Shown: positions 1 to 6,059 of the stretch, piece by piece
How positions within the stretch are numbered: position 1 is the first letter of the stretch
Layout: every line of letters starts with the position of its first letter
Source: Flavobacteriales bacterium
GTDB lineage: Bacteria; Bacteroidota; Bacteroidia; Flavobacteriales; BACL11
Reading direction: 5' to 3'
NCBI GenBank assembly: GCA_002697505.1
Contig: NZWA01000081.1
Coordinates: 6,280-13,880, forward strand
DNA length: 7,601 nucleotides
Notes under the pieces: model-generated
Seen by the model: the letters and a program-made list of their open reading frames with translations, nothing else
What the model was told of the DNA's origin: nothing
Database searches by the model: none
Program-made: the position numbers and the translations under genes

Positions 1-2005
1 TAACATTATTATCAAACCATATTTTTCTTGCAGACAATGTTGAGAGACCCTCTGATTTTAACTCTATATTTTTAACAGGATTTTTAGAAACAATATTTCC
101 TACAGCTGTTTTTCCTTTGATATTAATATCAGCAAAATCAACATCATATTTTAGAACTCTCAATTTCTGTAATTTTCTTAAATGAACTGTAACAACTTCA
201 GCTTCTCCATTTGCGTTGGCTGTAAAATATAAAACCTTATCTTTTTCAGATTTTGTTAATTGATATACTTTGTTTCTTGTAATACTTGTAACATTGAATC
301 TTTTAATCATACTGTTTCCAGATTTTGAATCTTTGTATATCAAATTATAAATAGTTCTATCATCCTTTTTATTAAAAACGGCACAATGTATAATATCTTT
401 TCCAACAAAAACTTTATTATCTACTTTAACTACTTTCATATTTCCGTTTTCATTAAAAATAATTATGTCATCAATGTCAGAACAGTCACAAACAAACTCA
501 TCTTTTCTCATGGATGTTCCTATAAAACCTTCTTTTTTGTTAACATATAATTTTTTACTGGCTACAACAACTTTCGTTGCATCAATATTTTCAAAAGTTT
601 TTATTTCAGTTTTTCTTAATTTATTATCACCATACTTTTTCTTCAATTCAAGAAAGTAGTTTATTGCAAATTCAGTTAAATTATCAATGTTATGTTTTGT
701 CTGTTTTACTTTGAGCTCTAGCTTATTTAACTCATCATTAACTTTATTAAGATCATATTTGGTAATCTTTTTAATTTTTATTTCGGTTAATCTTTCAACA
801 TCTTCATCATTAACATCTCTTTTTAAAAGATTTTGGAAGGGTAACAATGATTTATGTATTGTTCCAATTATATCATCCCAATTATCAAGTTCTTCAATTT
901 TGTGATAAATTCTATTTTCAATAAAAATTCTTTCTAATGTTAAATTGTGCCATTTAACTTCAAGTTCATTCAAATTAAACTTTAACTCTTTATCAAGAAG
1001 TTTTAATGTATTTTGAGTAGATTTTTGTAATATTTCAGAAACACCAATAAATTTAGGTTCATTATTTTCAATTATGCAGCCAATCGGGGATATTGAAACT
1101 TCACAATCTGTAAACCTATAAAGAGCATCTATAGTTTTCTCAGGAGAAATACCAGGTGGTATATGTACCAAAATTTCAACGTTTTCAGCAGTATTATCTT
1201 CAACTTTTTTCACTTTAATTTTACCTTTATCATTTGCTTTTAGTATTGAAGATATTAATGAAGTTGTTGTAGTAGTAAATGGTAACTCGGTAATTTTTAA
1301 TGTTGTTTTATCATTTTGAAGAATTTTTGCTCTAACTCTAACCTTACCACCTCTTTTTCCATCATTATAGTCACTAAAATCTGCTGTACCACCTGTGATA
1401 AAATCAGGATAAATTCTTGGCTTTACTCCTTTTAACACCTTAATAGAAGCATCAATTAGTTCATTAAAATTATGTGGAAGTATTTTTGTTGATAAGCCAA
1501 CAGCAATCCCCTCAACTCCATGAATTAATAATAATGGAAATTTGACTGGTAAAGTCTGAGGTTCCTTACCTCTACCATCATAAGATGAGTTCCATTCTGT
1601 TATTTTACTGTTAAATACTACATCCAAAGCAAATTGAGTTAATCTAACTTCTATATATCTTGCAGCGGCAGACTTATCTCCGGTGTAAATATTTCCCCAA
1701 TTACCTTGCATATCAAGTAAGAGATCTTTTTGACCTATTTGCACCATTGCATCTCCAATAGAAGCATCTCCATGAGGATGATACTTCATAGTGTGACCAA
1801 TGACATTAGCTACTTTATGATACCTTCCATCATGCATTTCTCTTAGTGAATGAAGAATTCTTCTTTGAACAGGTTTTAATCCATCATTAATATGTGGCAC
1901 AGCACGCTCTAATATAACATATGATGCATAATCTAGAAACCAATTTTCATACATTCCAGAAAGATGTATTATATCATTGTTATTTTCCTGAAACTCTGAA
2001 TCCAT
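1..2005 (-). CDS. parC: DNA topoisomerase IV subunit A (ParC), C-terminus cut by window edge
   Basis: This is the DNA-breaking and rejoining subunit of topoisomerase IV, which with ParE decatenates daughter chromosomes and relaxes supercoils. From the ATG at 2005, 668 codons stay open to the window edge. The family is usually nearer 850-900 residues in Bacteroidota (from memory), so roughly 200 are missing. The winged-helix breakage domain is clear: KYHPHGDASIGD lies near residues 74-85, and AAARYIEVRL places the catalytic tyrosine at Tyr117 after Arg116, matching E. coli ParC Tyr120. A tower domain follows, then a helical coiled coil near 415-460. The beta-pinwheel C-terminal domain begins near 470 and is incomplete; no GyrA box (QRRGGKG) is seen in the visible part. 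The start is 24 bases after the parE stop, with no Shine-Dalgarno and no promoter in the gap, so the gene is probably co-transcribed with parE. Residue 81 is Ala where E. coli ParC has the quinolone-contacting Ser80. The Bacteroidota-type sequence and the parE partner favour ParC over GyrA. Confidence 0.95.
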   Translation of the reverse strand, partial: MDSEFQENNNDIIHLSGMYENWFLDYASYVILERAVPHINDGLKPVQRRILHSLREMHDGRYHKVANVIGHTMKYHPHGDASIGDAMVQIGQKDLLLDMQGNWGNIYTGDKSAAARYIEVRLTQFALDVVFNSKITEWNSSYDGRGKEPQTLPVKFPLLLIHGVEGIAVGLSTKILPHNFNELIDASIKVLKGVKPRIYPDFITGGTADFSDYNDGKRGGKVRVRAKILQNDKTTLKITELPFTTTTTSLISSILKANDKGKIKVKKVEDNTAENVEILVHIPPGISPEKTIDALYRFTDCEVSISPIGCIIENNEPKFIGVSEILQKSTQNTLKLLDKELKFNLNELEVKWHNLTLERIFIENRIYHKIEELDNWDDIIGTIHKSLLPFQNLLKRDVNDEDVERLTEIKIKKITKYDLNKVNDELNKLELKVKQTKHNIDNLTEFAINYFLELKKKYGDNKLRKTEIKTFENIDATKVVVASKKLYVNKKEGFIGTSMRKDEFVCDCSDIDDIIIFNENGNMKVVKVDNKVFVGKDIIHCAVFNKKDDRTIYNLIYKDSKSGNSMIKRFNVTSITRNKVYQLTKSEKDKVLYFTANANGEAEVVTVHLRKLQKLRVLKYDVDFADINIKGKTAVGNIVSKNPVKNIELKSEGLSTLSARKIWFDNNV

Positions 2006-2029
2006 AATTATGTTAAAATAAATAATAAG

Positions 2030-3868
2030 TTAATTAACTTCATCTTCAACTCTTAAATTTTCAATAATAAAGTCTTGTCTATCTTTTGTATTTTTACCCA
2101 TGTAATATTTTAATAAGTCTTGAGGTTTAGCATCTTTATCGAATATTACAGGAGCCAATCTAATTTCAGGACCAATAAAATGTTTAAACTCGGAGGGAGA
2201 AATTTCACCTAACCCCTTAAACCTTGTGATTTCTGCATTTTTTCCTAATTTCTGAACTGAATTCTTTTTTTCGTCATCAGAATAACAATAAAAAGTTTGT
2301 TTTTTATTTCTTACTCGAAATAAAGGTGTTTCAAGTATATATATATGTCCTTCCTTAACAAGTTCAGGAAAAAATTGTAAGAAAAAAGTTAGTAATAACA
2401 ATCTTATGTGCATACCATCTACATCTGCGTCGGTAGCAATCACAATTTTATTATACCTCAAATCATCTATTCCTTGTTCAATATTTAATGCCGCTTGCAA
2501 TAAATTAAACTCTTCATTTTCATAAACAATTTTTTTTGAAAGACCATATGAATTAAGGGGTTTTCCTCTTAAGGAAAATACAGCTTGAGTATTAATATCT
2601 CTTGTTTTTGTTATGGATCCTGAAGCAGAATCACCTTCTGTGATAAACAATGTCGATTCTGCACGGTTTTCTTTTTTATGATCATTGTAATGGACTCTAC
2701 AATCTCTTAATTTTTTATTGTGTAAACTTGCTTTTTTAGCTCTTTCTCTAGCGAGTTTTTTCACACCAGCCATTGCTTTTCTTTCATGTTCAGCAGATTG
2801 AATTTTCTTTAACAAAATTTCAGCTGTATCAGGATTCTTATGAAGATAATTGTCTAAGTGTTTCTTTAAAAAATCTTGAATAAAAGTTAAAACTGTTATA
2901 CCATTAGGCTCCATTTCAGTAGAACCAAGCTTAGTTTTAGTTTGTGATTCAAAAACAGGCTCTATAACTTTTATACTTACAGCAGCATTAACTGCTTGTC
3001 TTATATCAACCGCCTCAAAGTTTTTTCCATAAAATTCTCTAACAGTTTTAACAAATGATTGCCTGAACGCTCCTTGATGTGTTCCACCTTGGACTGTATG
3101 TTGACCATTAACAAAGGAATAATATTGTTCCGAATATTGACTTTTACAATGAGTTATTGCAACTTCAATATCTTTATCTTTCAAATGAATAATTGGATAT
3201 AAAATTTCATTATCAATATTTTGATTAAGTAAATCAAATAAACCATTTTCAGAAAAGTACTTTTCGTTGTTAAATATTATTGTTAAACCAGGGTTAAGGT
3301 AACAATAATTCCACATCATTTTCTCAATATAATCATTTAAAAACTTGTAATTACCAAACAATTTTTTATCTGGAACAAAAGTTACTTTCGTTCCTTTTCT
3401 GCTAGAATTATCTTGAATAGGTTCATCATTTACAATAGTTCCTCTTTCAAATTCAACTAATTTACTTTTACCATCTCTTACTGATTTTATTTTAAAAAAT
3501 GATGATAATGCATTTGCAGCTTTAGTACCAACGCCATTTAAACCAACTGATTTCTTAAAAACTTTAGAATCATACTTTGCACCAGTATTAATTTTTGATA
3601 CACAGTCAATTACTTTACCTAGTGGAATACCTCTTCCATAGTCCCTAACTGTAACTTTATTATTTTTAACGGTAATTTCAATAGTTTTACCATTACCCAT
3701 CACGAATTCGTCAATAGAATTATCAATAACTTCTTTTAGTAAAATATAGATACCATCATCTGGAGATGAACCATTACCCATTTTACCAATGTACATTCCA
3801 GGTCTTAATCTAATGTGCTCTTTCCAATCTAGCGACCGAATACTATCTTCATTATAATTTTCTGACAT
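2030..3868 (-). CDS. parE: DNA topoisomerase IV subunit B (ParE), ATPase subunit
   Basis: This is the ATP-hydrolysing subunit of topoisomerase IV, whose dimerising ATPase gate drives strand passage through the ParC cut. The protein has 612 residues, close to the usual ParE length, and looks complete. The GHKL ATPase domain has EVIDNSIDEF (Glu46 as likely catalytic base, Asn50 for Mg), DYGRGIP at 76-82 and the ATP-lid motif GLNGVGTKA at 109-117. The transducer domain has the QTKTKLG loop at 309-315, with Lys311 or Lys313 as the likely ATP-contacting lysine. The TOPRIM domain has EGDSASG at 411-417, DADVDG at 480-485 (metal-binding acidic residues) and RFKGLGE at 549-555. It is upstream of parC in the same direction, forming a parE-parC operon. 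Its ATG lies 33 bases after a Bacteroidota-type -7 element. GyrB is the alternative, but the adjacent ParC-type subunit and the short length without a GyrB insertion favour ParE. Confidence 0.95.
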   Translation of the reverse strand: MSENYNEDSIRSLDWKEHIRLRPGMYIGKMGNGSSPDDGIYILLKEVIDNSIDEFVMGNGKTIEITVKNNKVTVRDYGRGIPLGKVIDCVSKINTGAKYDSKVFKKSVGLNGVGTKAANALSSFFKIKSVRDGKSKLVEFERGTIVNDEPIQDNSSRKGTKVTFVPDKKLFGNYKFLNDYIEKMMWNYCYLNPGLTIIFNNEKYFSENGLFDLLNQNIDNEILYPIIHLKDKDIEVAITHCKSQYSEQYYSFVNGQHTVQGGTHQGAFRQSFVKTVREFYGKNFEAVDIRQAVNAAVSIKVIEPVFESQTKTKLGSTEMEPNGITVLTFIQDFLKKHLDNYLHKNPDTAEILLKKIQSAEHERKAMAGVKKLARERAKKASLHNKKLRDCRVHYNDHKKENRAESTLFITEGDSASGSITKTRDINTQAVFSLRGKPLNSYGLSKKIVYENEEFNLLQAALNIEQGIDDLRYNKIVIATDADVDGMHIRLLLLTFFLQFFPELVKEGHIYILETPLFRVRNKKQTFYCYSDDEKKNSVQKLGKNAEITRFKGLGEISPSEFKHFIGPEIRLAPVIFDKDAKPQDLLKYYMGKNTKDRQDFIIENLRVEDEVN

Positions 3869-3901
3869 TTAGAATTTATTAGATAGGTTTAAAATATGAT
3901 G

Positions 3902-3932
3902 CAAATATAAAAACACTTCAAGAGAGTTTTAA
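3902..3932 (-). promoter_or_regulatory. Predicted Bacteroidota sigma-A type promoter for parE-parC
   Basis: On the minus strand there is an exact TATATTTG (3902-3909), matching the Bacteroidota -7 consensus TAnnTTTG. Twenty bases upstream is TTA (3930-3932), a two-of-three match to the -33 TTG. A true TTG also occurs only 9 bases upstream of the -7 box, which is too close. Transcription would begin near 3895, giving a leader of about 25 bases. The call rests on motif match and position between ychF and parE; the same octamer also turns up by chance in coding DNA in this window. Confidence 0.5.
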
Positions 3933-3970
3933 TATTGAAAAATATTCGTTATTAACAAGTTTTTCAACTT
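3931..3970 (-). other. Two weak A/T-rich hairpins after the ychF stop
   Basis: Within the 104-base ychF-parE gap there are two short inverted repeats. AAGTT/AACTT flanks a 4-base loop at 3957-3970, starting 2 bases past the ychF stop. AATATT/AATATT flanks a 4-base loop at 3931-3946. The first stem is 5 bp with one G-C pair and the second has none, and neither is followed by a clean T-run on the minus strand. They may slow or stabilise the ychF transcript end, but they do not qualify as a convincing intrinsic terminator. The second lies just upstream of the parE promoter elements. Confidence 0.2.
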
Positions 3971-3972
3971 AA

Positions 3973-5070
3973 TTACACATTAAATCTAAAATGCATTATA
4001 TCTCCGTCCTTTACAATGTAATCTTTTCCTTCAACTGATAATTTACCTGCATCTTTGCAAGCCTGTTCTGATCCTAATTTTATAAAATTATTATATGACA
4101 TTACTTCTGCTCTAATAAACCCTTTCTCAAAATCTGAATGTATAACTCCCGCTGCTTTAGGTGCCTTACTTCCTTTTAAAATAGTCCATGCTCTAACCTC
4201 TTTCTTACCAGCCGTAAAATATGTTTCTAAATTAAGTATTTTATATGCAGACTTAATTAAGTTGTTAACACCAGGATTTTCTAAACCAAGATCGTCAAGA
4301 AACATTTTCTGTTCATCAACATCCTCAAGTTCCGCAATTTCAGCTTCTATTGCTGTAGCAATTACTAAAACCTCTGCATTTTCTATTTGAGCAATATTTT
4401 TTATCTCTTGAGTATATTTATTTCCATTTTGTAATGAATTTTCATCAACATTGCAAACATATATAACAGGTTTTTGAGTAATTAACTGGAGTGGTCGAAT
4501 TACACTAAACTCTTCTTTTTCAATAGTTAAAGTTCGTATTGACTTACCTGATTCTAAATGATTAATAAATTTATCTAAAATAGTAATTAATTTAATGGCT
4601 TCTTTATTACCTGATTTTGCAACTCTTACGTTTTTTTCCTTAATTTTTTCTAGTGTTTCTAAATCTTTTAATTGTAATTCAAGATCAATAGTTTCTTTAT
4701 CTCTAACAGGATCAATTGACCCATCAACATGTACAATATTATCATCATCAAAACATCTTAAAACATGAACAATTGCATTTGTCTCTCTTATATTAGCTAA
4801 AAACTTGTTTCCTAGACCTTCTCCTTTGCTAGCACCTTTAACGAGACCAGCAATATCTACAATTTCAACAGTTGTAGGAACAGTTTTTTCAGGATCGATA
4901 ATTGAAGAAATTTTAAAAAGTCTTTCGTCAGGTACAGTAATTATACCAATGTTTGGTTCAATTGTACAAAAAGGAAAATTAGCGGACTGTGCCTTAGCTT
5001 TAGAGAGACAATTAAATAATGTTGATTTACCAACATTTGGCAAACCAACAATTCCACATTTTAAAGACAT
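3973..5070 (-). CDS. ychF: Ribosome-binding ATPase YchF (Obg-family, OLA1-like)
   Basis: YchF is a near-universal cytoplasmic P-loop NTPase of the Obg family that prefers ATP over GTP, binds ribosomes and is linked to stress responses; its exact task is unsettled. The 365 residues match the family length (363 in E. coli). The P-loop GLPNVGKST is at 9-17, the switch II motif DIAG at 72-75 continues into GLVKGASKGEGLGNKFL (75-91), and NVDE is at 207-210 in place of the GTPase NKxD motif, which explains the ATP preference. A coiled-coil insertion occupies about 125-200. The C-terminal TGS domain runs from about 283 to the end (YFTAGKKEVRAW, then GDIMHFRFNV). The ATG at 5070 is fixed by the family-typical start MSLKCGIVGLPNVGKST. 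A promoter-like -7 box ends 14 bases upstream, implying a very short leader. It is divergent from the transketolase operon. Confidence 0.97.
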   Translation of the reverse strand: MSLKCGIVGLPNVGKSTLFNCLSKAKAQSANFPFCTIEPNIGIITVPDERLFKISSIIDPEKTVPTTVEIVDIAGLVKGASKGEGLGNKFLANIRETNAIVHVLRCFDDDNIVHVDGSIDPVRDKETIDLELQLKDLETLEKIKEKNVRVAKSGNKEAIKLITILDKFINHLESGKSIRTLTIEKEEFSVIRPLQLITQKPVIYVCNVDENSLQNGNKYTQEIKNIAQIENAEVLVIATAIEAEIAELEDVDEQKMFLDDLGLENPGVNNLIKSAYKILNLETYFTAGKKEVRAWTILKGSKAPKAAGVIHSDFEKGFIRAEVMSYNNFIKLGSEQACKDAGKLSVEGKDYIVKDGDIMHFRFNV

Positions 5071-5084
5071 AAATATTTTTTAAA

Positions 5085-5116
5085 CAAATATAATATCTCT
5101 TTGAATATAATTATAA
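5085..5116 (-). promoter_or_regulatory. Predicted promoter for ychF
   Basis: The minus strand has an exact TATATTTG -7 box (5085-5092) with TTA at 5114-5116, a spacing of 21 bases, close to the Bacteroidota TTG-N19-21-TAnnTTTG pattern. Only 14 bases separate the box from the ychF ATG, so the transcript would have a leader of under about 10 bases. Evidence is motif and position only. Confidence 0.5.
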
Positions 5117-5165
5117 ATTTTGTCAATAATACGTTAATAAAATATAGTTATTTTAATTTTAAACT

Positions 5166-5196
5166 TTAAAAAAAAATTGTTTATCTCATATATTTG
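5166..5196 (+). promoter_or_regulatory. Predicted promoter for the transketolase operon
   Basis: TATATTTG (5189-5196) matches the Bacteroidota -7 consensus and TTA lies 20 bases upstream (5166-5168) at the -33 position. The box ends 17 bases before the ATG at 5214, so the leader would be about 10 bases. The sequence just after the box (TTGAAAAATA) closely resembles that after the divergent ychF box (TTTAAAAAATA). No other promoter-like motif with correct spacing was seen before the downstream genes, so it probably serves all three. Confidence 0.5.
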
Positions 5197-5213
5197 TTGA
5201 AAAATAAATAACA

Positions 5214-6059
5214 ATGAATGACATTGAAATAATTAAAAACACAATTCCACAAATTCGACGTGATATTCTTAGAATGGTACATGCAAACAACTCAGGTCAC
5301 CCTGGAGGATCCTTAGGATGTACAGAGTTTTTGTCTGCATTATACTTTAAAATTATGAAACACAATAAAAGTTTTCAAATGAATGGTGAAAATGAAGATT
5401 TATTTTTTTTATCCAACGGACATATATCACCTGTTTTATACTCAGTTTTAGCTAGATCTGGATACTTCCCAATTGATGAACTTAAAACTTTTAGAAAAAT
5501 TAATAGCAGATTACAAGGTCACCCTACAACTCATGAAAAACTTGAAGGGATTAGAATTGCTTCTGGGTCATTAGGTCAAGGTCTTTCAGTTGCTATTGGA
5601 GCTGCATTAACAAAAAAGCTAAATAATGATAAACATCTTGTTTTTTCTCTTCATGGAGATGGAGAACTTCAAGAGGGTCAAATTTGGGAAGCACTAATGT
5701 ATGCAAGCGGTAATAATGTAGATAATTTAATTGCAACTATAGATTATAATAAAAGACAAATTGATGGTGATATAAGTGACGTTCTTCCTCTTGGTAATCT
5801 TAAAAGAAAATTAGAATCTTTTGACTGGCTAGTAATTGAAGAAAAAAATGGAAATAATATTGATGCAGTTATAAAATGTTTAACTAAAGCAAAGGCTATG
5901 ACTGGAAAAGGTGCTCCTGTAGCAATTATATTACACACTGAGATGGGAAATGGTGTAGATTTTATGATGGGAACACACAAATGGCATGGATCTGCACCAA
6001 ATGACGAGCAATTACAAATAGCATTATCACAAAATCAAGAAACATTAGGTGATTATTAA
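5214..6059 (+). CDS. tkt: Transketolase N-terminal subunit (thiamine diphosphate-binding)
   Basis: This is one half of a two-subunit transketolase, the ThDP- and Mg-dependent enzyme that moves two-carbon ketol units between sugar phosphates in the non-oxidative pentose phosphate pathway. The 281 residues cover the PP domain only, as expected for the split form. Visible family motifs are NNSGHPGGSLG at 25-35, LSNGHISP at 66-73, GHP at 102-104, GSLGQGLS at 118-125, and the ThDP pyrophosphate motif from GDG (148-150) to Asn179 in IDYNKRQIDG. WHGSAPND at 257-264 lies near the C-terminus. The ATG at 5214 sits 17 bases after a promoter-like box; an A-rich stretch precedes it instead of a Shine-Dalgarno. 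Its last 11 bases overlap the GTG start of the VWA gene, and its catalytic partner subunit begins at 7421. A single VWA gene separates the two halves, so this is a split enzyme, not a broken gene. Confidence 0.95.
   Translation: MNDIEIIKNTIPQIRRDILRMVHANNSGHPGGSLGCTEFLSALYFKIMKHNKSFQMNGENEDLFFLSNGHISPVLYSVLARSGYFPIDELKTFRKINSRLQGHPTTHEKLEGIRIASGSLGQGLSVAIGAALTKKLNNDKHLVFSLHGDGELQEGQIWEALMYASGNNVDNLIATIDYNKRQIDGDISDVLPLGNLKRKLESFDWLVIEEKNGNNIDAVIKCLTKAKAMTGKGAPVAIILHTEMGNGVDFMMGTHKWHGSAPNDEQLQIALSQNQETLGDY

Larger units (their letters stand above)
5071..5213. other. Divergent intergenic region between ychF and transketolase operon
   Basis: This 143-base, almost entirely A+T stretch separates two genes transcribed away from each other. 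It holds one promoter-like motif set for each direction, placed close to each start codon, and about 70 bases between the two outer elements. No clear operator palindrome, riboswitch, small ORF or RNA gene could be recognised in the middle. Confidence 0.6.

Noticed and set aside
465..905. Two plus-strand ORFs of 64 and 72 codons
   Set aside because: They lie entirely inside parC on the opposite strand, are rich in Ser, Phe and Leu as expected for antisense of AT-rich coding DNA, and show no recognisable motif.
2030..3868. Gene as gyrB, with its neighbour as gyrA
   Set aside because: The B subunit is short with no GyrB-type insertion, and the A subunit has the HPHGDASIGD-type sequence and no GyrA box in the visible part; the B-A pair order fits Bacteroidota parE-parC.
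4055..5083. Plus-strand ORFs of 111 and 92 codons
   Set aside because: Both are antisense to well-conserved ychF sequence, so they are shadows; the second ends just past the ychF start without its own promoter logic.
5214..6059. Transketolase gene as a truncated pseudogene
   Set aside because: It stops at the normal end of the ThDP-binding half, all motifs are intact, and the missing half is encoded at 7421, so this is the known two-subunit form.
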